A model generated the notes under the pieces. That model ran no database searches. It was not told the origin of the DNA and saw only the letters and a list, made by a program, of their open reading frames with translations. Positions 46,584 to 57,689 of a stretch of DNA of 64,000 nt are shown here, piece after piece (position 1 is the stretch's first letter; every line of letters begins with the position of its first letter). Source of the DNA: Fagopyrum homotropicum (lineage: Eukaryota > Streptophyta > Magnoliopsida > Caryophyllales > Polygonaceae). Both the position numbers and the translations under genes were made by a program. The stretch spans positions 137,374,981-137,438,980 of the forward strand of contig BSWB01000001.1 in the NCBI GenBank assembly GCA_033239125.1. The letters run 5' to 3'.

Positions 46584-47882
46584 GGGAGAATTTGACATAC
46601 TAGGCTTTTTTTAGTTTTTGTTTAAAAAAATGTACCCCAAATTTTTTACCACTTTCATTTAATAGTAGGTAAAAATTATTAACCCTTCTATTAGAAAGAA
46701 AGAATAAACAATGTTTGTTATTTGTTATATAAGTATAATTTTTAATTTTTAATTACTGAATTTGTTTTCTTTTATTATTTTTCTTGCCTTTTTTATTTAT
46801 TTTTTATTTTTTTATTTTCTGGACTGAATTTCTCATACCGGAAATTCTCAAACCAGAATTTTCATACCAAAAATTTCATACCAGAAATTATCATACGAAA
46901 AGTTCATACCAGAAATTTCATACCAGAATTTTTTTCATACTAGAATTTTTTCATACCAGAATTTTTCATACCAGAAATTTCATACGAAAGTTCATACCGG
47001 AAATTTCTGAATTAAAACTAGCGGCACAATCAACACTTGATCCTTGTGCTTTCTGTCCGCTATTTATTTTTGTTTACATAATACTTTTATTTTGAGACAA
47101 TTTTAACATATAATTCTCCACTCAAATAATGCTCAACTCCTCCACGTCTTGTCAATTTGTCATTGTCAACTGGGAAAAAGAACAAGTCTTTTGGAAACCA
47201 AAAGAGACGGTGATGGACCCATTTTTGCAAACCGTCATCATATACGCAAATTACAATAAAAAAAATTGCAAAATTACAACGAGTCCCCTAAAATTTGCAA
47301 AATTAAATATTAGACAATTAAAATTCATTCCGGTATGTAAATTTCGGTATGTAAATGTCCGGTATGTGAAATTCCGGTATGTGAAAATCCGGTATGTGAA
47401 AATCTGGTATGTGAAATTCCGGTATGTGAAATTCCGGTATGTGAAAATCCGGTATGTGAAAATCTGGTATGTGAAATTCCGGTATGTGAAAATTATGGTA
47501 TGTGAAAATTCCGGTATGTGAAAATCCGGTATGTGATAATTCCGATATGTGATAATTCCGGTATGTAAAATTCCGGTCCGGTATGTGAAAATTTCGGTAT
47601 GTGGAAATTCCGGTATGTGATAATTCCGGTGTGTGAAAAAATTCTTCATTCTAAAAAATAAAGAAAAAATAAAGAAAATAAAAAAGACAAAAAAAATTAA
47701 TAAAAGAAAATAAAAAAAGAAATTTAGTTTTTAAAAAGCATTTGGAAGAAAGAAGAAAACAAGAGGATGGAGAAGGTTTGAAGGTAAAAAAAAATAAGAG
47801 GGGTATATTTACTTAATTGAAAAACAAAAAAGCCTACTTACTATCACTATTTTTCTAAATAGCCTACTAACCAAATTTGCCC
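46584..47882. mobile_element. MULE-like element B with opposed CATACCGGAAATT arrays
   Basis: Termini GGGAGAATTTGACATACTAG and, from the right, GGGCAAATTTGGTTAGTAGG. The 9-bp target duplication AAATTAATT at 46575-46583 and 47883-47891 is perfect. Inside, a left array (46829-47006) of CATACCAGAAATTT units and a right array (47325-47635) of GGTATGTGAAATTCC units are inverted complements. The 320-bp core between them has no family I recognise. Long repetitive open frames over the arrays are artefacts of the repeats. Confidence 0.85.
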
Positions 47883-48151
47883 AAATTAATTTTTATAAAA
47901 TATATATGTATTCGATACTATTGTATGTATGTAATTAAATATATCTATATATTAGTAATAAAATATTTGTAAACCCGTGATGATATATATAAGTTTAATT
48001 TAAAAAAAATTAATTATAAAAGCCTATTAAATTATTGTGTAGTAAAATAATTAAATTAAGAAATAACGAAATATATTAGTAATAAAATATTTGTCAGAAT
48101 AAGTCTTTAATAATATTTTTTAGGCAATGTGTGATTTAATTTAAGTTTAAC

Positions 48152-48915
48152 ACCCCGGATCCGCGGGACTCGGGATGCTACGGGCGGACACCTCACATTG
48201 GGTCTCGACTCTTAGCTTGACAACAATTTCACCGGATCTTACAACAAGACACAAATAAAAGGCAAAACCGAAATACATTTTTATGCAATGTAATGAAACC
48301 CGAAAGCATACAACGAAAGACTCTAACCGAGTTACAACTCCAAAGGTCAAACGCTATACACACAACATACAATATATAATATACACGACTCCATCAAACC
48401 CATCCTAAAATGTACGGAACCCCGGTTGCCACTCTTCCAGATCTCTCAGCCGCATCCTCAACCTGCAAGGCAACTATAACATCGGTAAAAAACCGTTAGT
48501 TAATATTCAAAGCATTAGAATTATGGTAATGGTACAAACACACATAAATCATCATAACACGCATCATGCTTCAAAACACACAAGTCTGGTTTATTATCTT
48601 TTCATTTACGTCATCCCATTACTAATTCAACTTAAGGTTGTGACATGAGAATCACCGTGATCTCGCCTAGGTCCCCACTTACCGGTAAGGAATTGTACTG
48701 ATGCATCTGACCGTCTACCCGCACGGGCTAGTCGCCGAGAACCTCCTAGCTCTCGCAAGAACTAGGCAGTGATGTCACACCCGTTATCATACACTTGGGC
48801 CAAATATCAATATATAAAGGTCGTCCTATTTTTTGTTTTGTTATTATGTAACATAATCAACACACTATCACACACACATCGATGCTAATGCAAAGAATAC
48901 GAGATAAGTAAGTCC
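48152..48915 (-). repeat. LTR fragment related to gypsy G1
   Basis: On the minus strand it ends GAGTCCCGCGGATCCGGGGTG at the low-coordinate side, as the G1 LTR does at 9950-9979, and shares YLCLVVRS and the ACTTACTTATCT region. No internal sequence is attached, so it is a solo or truncated LTR. The other end fades near 48915. Confidence 0.7.
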
Positions 48916-49589
48916 GCTTAAAAATAATATTTTAAAAGTAATAATGTTAAATAATTTATAAATATTATTGTAAAGTTACTATTTTAGGTATATGATTTAG
49001 AAAAAATTAAAGAAATACTATCCAAATATATATGTCAAAAATAGATACATGATATTATGATGAGTTAAATATGGATATTACAATGAGTTAAAATAATTAA
49101 TTATATTTATTTTAAAAATAAAATACAATTAATTATTATTCCTATAAATAGGAAGGCGTGTGAAAATGACATGTGGCGTTAAAAATTTAAAACGATAACA
49201 TGTGACGATAAACGCTTAAAGTATATAGATTATTTTATATGATTATATTTGAATAATCAAAAGGAACCACTTTACAATCTTGTTGATGTCCATTTATGTT
49301 GATTAGGTGAGGCAACTTAATACTTATTAAAAATGAGATATATTTGTTGTCATGATTTGGTTTTTGTCGGTACTAATTGTGCTACAAAGACTTGACATAA
49401 ACCTTTTGTTTTCATATTTAGATACAATCGCCTTTTCAGTTTTCACCCTCCTCTTTTCCTTTAATATGTATATGACGTCACAAATTATCATTAAATTTAC
49501 AGCTTTGGACCATGTTATATATTATAACTTACTGGTCCATGTAAACAAAATTATCCAAATACATACATACATAATAATGGTTCATCAAA
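48916..49589. other. AT-rich spacer upstream of the tRNA gene
   Basis: No gene recognised. Confidence 0.5.
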
Positions 49590-49661
49590 TCCGTTGTAGT
49601 CTAGGTGGTTAGGATACTCGGCTCTCACCTGAGAGACCCGGGTTCAAGTCCCGGCAACGGA
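49590..49661 (+). tRNA. tRNA-Glu (anticodon CTC)
   Basis: The 72-nt sequence folds as a canonical tRNA. Acceptor arms are TCCGTTG and CAACGGA; the A box is TAGTCTAGGTGGTTAGG; the anticodon loop CTCTCAC has anticodon CTC at 49624-49626; the B box is GGGTTCAAGTC. The anticodon stem includes one G-T pair. There is no intron. CCA is not encoded, as expected in plants. It decodes GAG. Confidence 0.97.
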
Positions 49662-49662
49662 A

Positions 49663-49670
49663 TTTTTTTT
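49663..49670 (+). terminator. Pol III terminator of tRNA-Glu
   Basis: A run of eight T two bases after the tRNA end. Confidence 0.9.
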
Positions 49671-49699
49671 CCTTTTGCCACAAAAAGCCGATTTTTTTA

Positions 49700-49990
49700 T
49701 TTTCCTATGGCTGTTAAAAGAGTGAGTGACCGGGTTCAAGTTGCCTCAACCTGGACCGGAAATTTGTTGTTATAGCGGATTTGGACTGAATTTTTAGAAT
49801 CCGGACATGTTTGACAATTTTTTTAAAAAGGTTTAATTTTAGGCCACAAATAGTAAAGAAAAGTTGTGCCAATCGATCGGTCTGGATCGGACTTGAAAGT
49901 TCGGTCCACGTCCGGTCCAATATCAAATTTTCGGGACAAGTCTAAACCAAACCTGTCCGGATGAACAATCCTACTCAAAATATTTACAAG
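49700..49990. other. Possible decayed hAT MITE
   Basis: CCGGTCC-rich sequence with a right end reading outward as GTAGGATTGTTCATCCGGAC, similar to plant hAT MITEs. No matching left end or target duplication was found. Confidence 0.3.
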
Positions 49991-50042
49991 AATAAAAAGA
50001 CGGGGAAATGCCGGTGACTAGACAACTTGTAATAGGTGAAAC

Positions 50043-50626
50043 TAGGAGTAAACACAAATCCCAGTCCTGTCGCGATCCCGACAAGATTTCATTCAAATTA
50101 GAATTTCCGTCCCGAACCCGTCAAAAACTATTCGGGACGGTATATGAATCTTAACTTCTCCATCACGCTAGGTTCATCCCGTATACAATAACGTTTTTAA
50201 TTAAAAATAATATTATAAGTAATTTTCCTAAGCATTAGTAATATACTTATATAGTTATTATATTAGTAATATACTTAGTTATGCTTATATATTTTATAAA
50301 ATAAAAAATAAATCAGGTTGGTCAATTTGAAAATTTTAATTTAATGGTAATATGTTATTATTGATATTTGAAAACGTTAATGTTTTGTGTTTTAAGTACG
50401 ATATATATATAGATATTTTTGTGGATAAAACGTAAAATTTAAACGCAGTAAATAAATTTATGGACAAGCGGGCCAGCCGAGATAGGACCCGATAAAATTC
50501 AATCTAAAATACCGAGGACCCGGCACGTTTAAAATAGCCGGGACGGGACTGAGATCACACGTTTAAAATAGCCGGGACGGGACTGAGATCACTTCGTCCC
50601 GTCCCATCCACACCCGGACACCCCTA
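50043..50626. mobile_element. hAT MITE with CGGGACGGG-rich ends
   Basis: The ends are TAGGAGTAAACACAAATCCC and, from the right, TAGGGGTGTCCGGGTGTGG. The flanking 8-bp repeats GGTGAAAC (50035-50042) and AGTGAAAC (50627-50634) match at 7 of 8. A 34-bp unit around GCCGGGACGGGACTGAGATC is duplicated at 50523-50590. No coding content. Confidence 0.82.
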
Positions 50627-51199
50627 AGTGAAACTGTGGTGGCATATATTGAATTGTTGATGCTAAACTTGTACACAAAGCACCTCCAATAGACTTAAGC
50701 CGAACAATTATCATATTTTCAACCAAGGCTAAGTTGGCTACACAATAAGCTTAAATACCTTTCAAGTTGATCTAACAATCCCCAAAGCACAAAATGCTAG
50801 TTTCACTATCCAGATGAGTTAATCAGCGAATTAAGGTGAATTAGAACATCAAGAATGGTTTATGGATATCGAATACAAGTACAATACAGGATCAAGAAAG
50901 GCTGCAGGACTGCATCAAATCTTCAAACAATCCCAAGTAAAAGTGATCTTCAATGTGGAACCCTACTCTTTTCATCTCTGGAAATTTAGGTTAGGAGCCC
51001 TTTCTCCTTTTTGTTTGTCCAAGTGCCATCAAAAATTTTAGCAGATACAGAAGCCTTGCATTGTCTAAAATCATTGTTCTACTAAATTATTTTCATTCCT
51101 GGGACAGAATTGTAATTTCCCAATCAGCAATGCAAAATATTAAAAAAAGGACGAATACAGAATTTGAATAATAGGCTTAATAAGCACTTTAAGCAAAGC

Positions 51200-53347
51200 T
51201 TACTTGGATGGCTTCAATGAGTCAAGCTGCATTGTAACTGGTCCATCATTTACTAGGTTGACCTATAGGATATCACGAGTATAACTAAGTCAGGAGTTTT
51301 TTATTTGAGAAGAAAGTCAAGAGATTTGAAGTACATTATTGTTTATTTAAAAAAAGAAGAGAAATGTGAATATATTGACGATTGAGATGTAGATGAGGTA
51401 TACTTACTTTCATCATAGCTCCAAATATGCCATCTATGAAAAAGAAGAAAAGGAACAAGTGAGATGGACTGAAGACAGACACAACAAAATGAACAATCAA
51501 TCTGCTTCATTAATATAAGATATTGAGCAAATATTGCTCCTTGTTTCCTGATTTTGATTCTTTGTATATTATATAAAAACAATTACACCATCAACATGAA
51601 TAGAGATACTCACAAATAACAGCAGCAGACTATGTCACGCTGAACATATTTCTTTCAACTAAGACACCTCATAGATTGGAAACACTCGGGAGAGAAATGA
51701 CGGATGATATTCTCTTACATCTTCAATGGGTGAAAATATTTCGATAAGAATGGCAAATAAAATAGTGCAGATGTGGCAAAAACTAATCCAATTACAATAT
51801 TTGCATTAGCTAAGATGTTGCATCTTCAACAATTACTGGCATTATTGCTCATCACTAGCCTCTTCATTTTCCTACCTTCAAATTTTGAATCAGATATAAG
51901 GCTGAACTATGGACAAGAATTCTCGAGCCAGGATAAAGTTTGAATACCTTATACAAGTCATGCACATCGACCGTTAACATTCCCTCCATTTAATGATCCC
52001 ACAGAATTAAGCTATGAAACGTGTCCACTGTCATCTATTTTAAATGTATGCCTTTCAGTCGGTGGCAACCGAATGATCATATACTTAGGATACTGTTGTG
52101 GGTAGTATTATCCTATTTGGCGGTAGCTTAAGAGCACCATATCACGATGAATCTCATAATATATGATGTACTCTTGCGTGAGTAAAAAGAGGGTCAGTGT
52201 CTAAGGGAGAAAGGCAGGCACAATATACAGATTCGTAACAAATCTCCAAGAAAATAAAGTCATCTCAAATCATGTAAAAATCTCCAAAATAGATTAAAAT
52301 AATCTGAAAACATAACCAAAACTTCCCAAAAGAAAGTAGAAACCTTCAATCGAATCAACAAATTTCGTTCTAGATGACATCGTACATAACCAAATTGATC
52401 TTGGTATATAGGAATTGATACCTTTCACAAGGTCTGATGTATAATTCTTCCGGAATTTCTCAACAACAGATTCGTAGAAAGGCTTTGCTTGTTGAGGTGG
52501 CATTGCCACATGAAAATCTGGCTTGTTACCCTTCAAAAACCCATACAAAGTAAACTGACTTACTGCAAGACAAACACAAAACGGCAGAGTATAAAAAAAC
52601 AGCAAAATTAGAGCACAAACTCATTCCAAAAGGTATGCTCACCTAATAGAACACCAAAATTCTTCTGCGTAACCTGCAAATGAATTGAATTTAGTGTATA
52701 ATTCGGAAATAATGACCACCAAAAACCACCTTTAAGTAGCAAATGGATGGATAACTCAAATTAGTCCCTAAGTCCATATCAGATTCGAAAGGCAGAGTAA
52801 TTACACTTTGATCCCAAGATCTTCCAGTGCTCTCATTTGTAAACAGTCTCATGTTGAGCACCTTCCGGCATCTGCACACAGATTCCAACTTTCACTTATT
52901 TTTTTCATTTTCCTGTTCAAATTTAGACACGATCACGAGAAAAAGAAGAATACATGTAATCGGTATCGGATACAGTATCAGACTCGTGAATCCCAATCAA
53001 GACGAGAAGACCTGGCCCTATCTCTGAAACAATTCTCCCCTCCACCTACCGCATAACACAATGCGACTTTAAATTCAAAAAATTCGATTCCTAATCAACT
53101 CCCCGGAACCAACAACATATCTCCGCTGGAACTTTTCGGCATGAATTGAAACGATTCCAGATAAATATCTAGTTACCTCGACGCTAGCGGAGGAGACGCG
53201 TTGAACTATAGCTCTCATGGCTTTGAATTGGAACCTCCTCTTCTTCAATGAAATAAACTGTTTTCCGACAGCGGGAGTGGCGGGGAATCTGCGTAAGGGA
53301 GCAAGTGAGAGTGGAGGATGAAGCAGCGCGACGCCGGCGACCACCAT
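51200..53347 (-). CDS. DTD: D-aminoacyl-tRNA deacylase, 7 exons, 196 aa
   Basis: Exons (minus strand) are 53347-53177, 53045-52954, 52871-52805, 52673-52643, 52562-52422, 51433-51408 and 51262-51200. All introns are GT-AG and phases match (591 nt, TAA at 51200-51202). The enzyme removes D-amino acids wrongly attached to tRNA. The core starts MRAIVQRVSSASVEV; the second exon gives GRIVSEIGPGLLVLIGIHES. The two catalytic motifs are present: SQFTLYGFLKGNKPDF and NLVNDGPVTMQLDS (the NxGPxT motif). A further 43 residues precede the MRAIVQRV start and are rich in Arg, Leu and Pro, as in an organelle targeting peptide, so alternative starts could give organellar and cytosolic forms. Exons 4 and 6 are only 31 and 26 nt. 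Intron 5 is nearly 1 kb. No key residue is missing. Confidence 0.95.
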
Positions 53348-53644
53348 TGAAGTGGTGATGGCTCTCAGTTTTGTGGTCTCAAACGTGAAAGTGAAATGGG
53401 CTTCTTTTTTGGGTCAAATTGGTTGTTTTGAGATTTGTCTGTATGGCCTCTAAACCATCTGTGGACCTATGGCCCAATCAGCTGTGTTTCAAGACCTTAT
53501 GCGTCAATATCACGCTCACGGACAATCAACGGGTGCTTTAGTTCAATCTATTGACCAGAGAGTGAATAACTCCACGAGATTTATGATTGTCACTTATACA
53601 GCGGAAGACTTATGACTATGCTCATTGGCGAGACATGAGATTTA
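53348..53644. other. DTD upstream region
   Basis: Probable promoter of DTD. From about 53460 on the plus strand it contains decayed Copia gag-like sequence. No TATA box stands out. Confidence 0.45.
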
Positions 53645-53839
53645 GTGGATAAATCGGGTGACCATAGTAACAAGTTGTCTGATCATAAATACGCTACGGC
53701 TAAAGCCGTAAATGTTGGCACCCCACCATACTCCCATTCCAAGACGGATAACGTCATCCTATGTCAAATTTGTGGTCTTTCCGACCACGATGCCCAACTC
53801 TGCTCTATGTTAACATATACAACCATTGCAGGATATGTA
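53645..53839 (+). pseudogene. Copia gag fragment with zinc knuckle
   Basis: The frame ends with CQICGLSDHDAQLC, a complete CX2CX4HX4C knuckle of RE1-like Copia gag. Upstream sequence from about 53520 looks like the preceding part of gag with frame breaks. No LTR or pol is attached. Confidence 0.75.
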
Positions 53840-53983
53840 TAGAAAAAAGGAAACTTCACGAGGTAGCTTTACAAAGATCCTAATCGCAACTTAAAGCAAA
53901 AATTAGGATCCTTACTCCAACTTTTATAATCGTGGAAGAACTATCCAAATTTCAAGTACATCAATACAACAAATGTAGAAAAC

Positions 53984-54186
53984 CTCAATCCAAATCTTCT
54001 GTCCTTAATGTTGTCTCTCATGTTGTCCCTTGAATTCCTATTCGTCCACGTGGCCCCTATATTTAAAAAAAATTGAAGTTTTAATTGTTGGTTGGGTTCA
54101 GATATTAAAAATAGGGGTCACGTGGACGAATAAGAATTCAGGGACAGCATGAGAGATAGGATCAGGGACAGAAGATTTGGATTGAG
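53984..54186. mobile_element. Foldback MITE, 203 bp
   Basis: Arms of about 75 bp pair almost completely: left begins CTCAATCCAAATCTTCTGTC, right ends with the complement GATTTGGATTGAG. The loop is short and AT-rich (54060-54110). The flanks share AAAAC but no longer duplication. The superfamily is not clear. Confidence 0.7.
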
Positions 54187-55129
54187 AAAACCTACCACGA
54201 GGAACTGTCGAACAACTCCTTGAAAAATTCCTTTTTACAAGGAAAAATGAAGCAAGCTTCTTTGCCGTGTGTGCACAATAAACCGCAAGAAAGTCTCCTA
54301 AACTCATTGTTTGACCCTAAATTTTAACAAATTTATCATTTGTAGAATAATAATATTTTCTTCCTAAATTAAAAAAAATTAAGTTATATACTATTATATT
54401 TTAAGTCTTTAAGTGTGAAAGAAATAAAAAAAATTAAATAAATAAAGATTTGAAAAAAAATAGAAAAAGGATATGTATCCTGCAAAAGAATTGTAAAATG
54501 AAAGAGTAAATAATTTTTTTTTTAAATAATAGATATTATTGACCGTTGTAGTGGATATTGGTAGTTATTACTACAACTGCTTAATTCTACTCCTATTTAA
54601 AGAGTAATATGTAAAATAAAAAGGGAGGGGAGAGAATCATGGAAATAGCAAAAAGAAAGAATTTGAAGAAAGGGAGAACCGTACGGAATAGACAAAGGAA
54701 ACAAAATCTTATGCAGAAGTAGAAATTGCCAGAAAGAAGAGTTTCGTTTTTACATTGTTTGAATTAAAACACAGTAAGTGTTAAAAGATGATTATCATTA
54801 ATTCTTTTTGTTTAAATTGATTTGAAAAGTCAAGTTTTACCGCAAAATCATGCATTTTTCATTGGGTATCATTGTTTAATCCCCATTCAAATTCATTACT
54901 ATATCAAGACTCTTTCCCCATTTGTGGTCATTTTGAGTTTCAAAAAAAACTGTATGTACATTTTGCTCTCCTCTCTTGATCAACATACTCATCAATAGCA
55001 AGTACCATTTGAGGGATTTTACATGCACATGAATAAGGGTGCGCTGAGATTTTAAGTGAGGAAGATACAAAAAAAAGAAAAAGAAACAAATGATGTTTGA
55101 TGGAACATGTCTTCGGCGTCACCGTAACA
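54187..55129. other. AT-rich spacer
   Basis: No gene recognised. Confidence 0.5.
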
Positions 55130-55425
55130 AGATCGTAGTTGGATCGAAAGTAATTACTTTCGGCCACTACAACAATATCGTAGTCGGATCGAATGTAATT
55201 ACTTTCGGCCACTACAACAATATGGTAGTCGGATCGAAAGTAATTACTTTCGGCCACTACAACAATATCGCAGTCGGATCCAAAGTAATTACTTTTGGCC
55301 ACTACAACAAATCGTAGTCGGATCGAAAGTACTTCCTTTCGACTACTACACAAAAGTCTGTGGTTGGTTCAGATGTATTTACTTCCGTCCACCACACAAA
55401 ACTTGTAGTTAATTGCACCGATTTC
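55130..55425. repeat. 45-bp minisatellite with a palindrome in each unit
   Basis: About six units of 45 bp; the first four (from about 55132) are nearly identical and the last two diverged. Each well-kept unit has the perfect palindrome CGAAAGTAATTACTTTCG (one copy altered by two changes) followed by GCCACTACAACAAT. The unit length is a multiple of three, so both strands show repeating open frames that I do not count as genes. Confidence 0.9.
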
Positions 55426-55960
55426 GCCGTTACATCGATACGATGAACACTGTCAAATCATCCAGTTCCTACCATTGGTTCGTCACATATATACTCCAGT
55501 AGAGGATACCATGGAAAAAAAAAAAAAAGAGAAGAAATGAATTACAGTAGACAAAGAATGAAGATGAAGTCTCCTCGAAGTTTATTTTTATAAAGATGGA
55601 TCGAGTAAAAAGAAGATTAAATACATTAATTGTTATTTTTTTTAGTTAAATGGACTCATAGTTTTGTTGATATTCCTCATTTCCTCCTAAGATTAAGGAC
55701 AATAAATAAGCTTCCTTATTTAAAATTGATGGAAAGGTAAAAAAAAAGAAAAGGAAAGAAAAAATTTTCTGCTCCCATTTACGGATGATGGATTTCCAAA
55801 ATTCTAATAGTAAAAAATTGTTGGTTGGATTTAAGTCCTAACTAATAAGAAAGAATTAACTAGTCCATTAAATAGTAATTAATTAGTGTACATTATTAAT
55901 ATGGAGGACTAATTCAATCGACTACACGGCTATTTTAATTTATGTACAGGAGATCAACAA
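55426..55960. other. AT-rich spacer
   Basis: No gene recognised. Confidence 0.5.
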
Positions 55961-56282
55961 TCTAAATATACTACTAAACTAGACTACACTAATGCTGACG
56001 TGTCATTTTCACAAATTTTGTAAGGTTAAATCTTTTTTAATTAACTTATTAAACCATATACTCTTTTTTATTAATCCAAAAATAAAACAAAATTTTGTAA
56101 AATTAACTAACAATATCTCCAAAATATTTTAAAAATAATTTGGTTCACGTATTTCTTTTATTTTTAAGCTGTCGAAATTTAAGTAATTTATTTATTGGGA
56201 AGATTTTTATTTTTTTCTTAATTTATTTTTGAAGGATTATAAGATCAATCTATTTACGTTAAAAAATTTCACATAATTTCCT

Positions 56283-56293
56283 ATCCCACATCG
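56283..56293 (+). promoter_or_regulatory. snRNA upstream sequence element (USE)
   Basis: ATCCCACATCG matches the plant USE consensus RTCCCACATCG exactly. A TATA box (TATAAATA, 56326-56333) follows after 32 bp, a spacing characteristic of Pol II snRNA genes such as U1 and U2. Confidence 0.8.
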
Positions 56294-56357
56294 ATTATAA
56301 GTAAGTCTGATAGTTTGATAACTTGTATAAATAGAGAGTTTGAAGATTAAGCAAATC

Positions 56358-56440
56358 ACACATTTCTTTACATTTTGGCTAAGTTAAGTATAATTTTTAT
56401 TCATAACGGATTAATATCTGTTTTGTAAATCGTTGGCCTG
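56358..56440 (+). pseudogene. U2 snRNA-like relic, copy 1
   Basis: Begins 32 bp after the TATA start, where transcription would begin. It keeps TTTTGGCTAAG, AAGTATAAT in place of AAGTGTAGTAT, and GGATTAATATCTG, all in the order of the first 70 nt of plant U2. The 5' end is poorer (ACACATTTCTTTACA). The branch-site pairing region is altered and the Sm site and 3' stems are missing. Confidence 0.75.
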
Positions 56441-56486
56441 CTGTTTTGTGGGTCGTTCAATCACTGTTTTGTGGGTTGCTAAGTAT

Positions 56487-56560
56487 TTTCAGCGATTTTT
56501 GGCTAATTTTAAGTATAACTTTTATTCATAAATTAATATCCGTTATATAGGTCGTTGACG
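56487..56560 (+). pseudogene. U2 snRNA-like relic, copy 2
   Basis: TTTTTGGCTAATTTTAAGTA, then TTATTCATAAATTAATATCC, parallel to copy 1, but without an upstream USE or TATA box. The most eroded copy. Confidence 0.6.
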
Positions 56561-56587
56561 TACTAAAAGTGATTGTTTGAGAACTTG

Positions 56588-56715
56588 TATAAATAGAGGT
56601 TAATAACGGATATTGAAGATTAAACAAATGATACATTTTTTGGCCTTTTAGCTAAGTTGAGCTATAATTTTTATTCATAACGGATTAATATATGTTTTAT
56701 GGGTCTTTGACCTAC
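56588..56715 (+). pseudogene. U2 snRNA-like relic, copy 3, with TATA box
   Basis: TATAAATA at 56588-56595 and a U2-like start at 56631, ATACATTTTTTGGCCTTTTAGCTAAG as aligned piecewise, matching 22 of the first 26 positions of plant U2 by eye. It continues with GGATTAATATATG. Another USE-like ATCCCACGTCG follows at 56758-56768, as if starting a fourth unit that has no TATA box or U2 part. Confidence 0.75.
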
Positions 56716-57689
56716 TTTTTTATGGGTCGTTTACTTACTGTTTTCAACGAGTTTGTTATCCCACGTCGATTATCAAATAAGACTAATACTTTGAGAACTT
56801 GAAAAGCGTTTATAATTGTCTAAATTAATACTAATTTATCCGTTATTGTATGTGATTTTGTTTAATTTTATATTACAAAATTTTTTATCGTCATCTAAAA
56901 ATTGTTTTTTAATTTATAAATTTTCAGATTCTGATTTTTTTAACTATAAATGATTTATTGAAAATGTATATTTTTTAATTAAAAATATTACTCTACGGGT
57001 ATTCTTTTTTATCTAAGTATTGTGTTGTCCTATTATTTTTTTTAATCATAAAATACAGGTATTCTTTTTATATTACGTCGGTCGTTACAAGAATAAAGTT
57101 CCACATTTTAAATTTCGTTCATCCAATAATTTGTTTTTGCTTCTGTTTGTGTTTTTAAACTTTATTTCAAATTTTGTGTATTTATTTAAAAAAAAAAATC
57201 AAATTTTATTTTATTATTTATCACACATTTCGTTTCAAATTCTTTTATTTACAAAATTATATTTCGGGTTCCATTTAGATAATTATAATATAATAAAGTA
57301 ATTTAGTTATAAGTCTATAACGGAGTTGTGCATTGTAATTTTTTTTAAAAAAATTGTGCATTGTATAAGGATTAAATTTATGAAGTGTAGAATAATAAGA
57401 AGTTCTTTATTTGTGACTATTTTTTCGTTTTAAGAATAATCAAATCCGAATCATTATTATAAAATTTCATAAATATATCTTAAGTTCGTACAACTAATAT
57501 TATAAAGATACCCGCACAAGGTGCGGGCTATACACTAGTTTAAAATTAAAATTTGGGTCTAGCAAATTTTCGAAAGGTTGATTTCAAAACAGAAATTAGA
57601 GTGTTTTAAAAAAAAGAAATGGAGTTTAAATTTAATTTTGACTTTAGCATAAAATGATGATAACTTTAAGGTGAAGAATAAGTAAATAT

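Larger units (their letters stand above)
55961..57538 (+). mobile_element. Non-autonomous Helitron carrying U2 snRNA relics
   Basis: The 5' end reads TCTAAATATACTACTAAACT with GCTGACGTGTCA nearby, typical of plant Helitrons. The 3' end has the stem CCCGCAC-AAG-GTGCGGG at 57511-57527, then CTAG at 57535-57538. The insertion lies between host A (55960) and T (57539), as Helitrons require, without target duplication. No Rep/helicase gene is present. The interior holds three U2 snRNA-like segments with promoter elements. Confidence 0.82.

Noticed and set aside
47325..47635. CRISPR-like array of 15-16 bp repeats
   Set aside because: Units run together without unique spacers, are inverted to 46829-47006 and lie inside 9-bp target duplications of a plant transposon.
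49720..49760. Second tRNA near 49730 (GGGTTCAAGT)
   Set aside because: Resembles a B box only; no A box, acceptor stem or anticodon arm fits.
55090..55353. Open frames on both strands over the 45-bp repeat
   Set aside because: Unit length is a multiple of three, so frames stay open automatically; no start context or family match.
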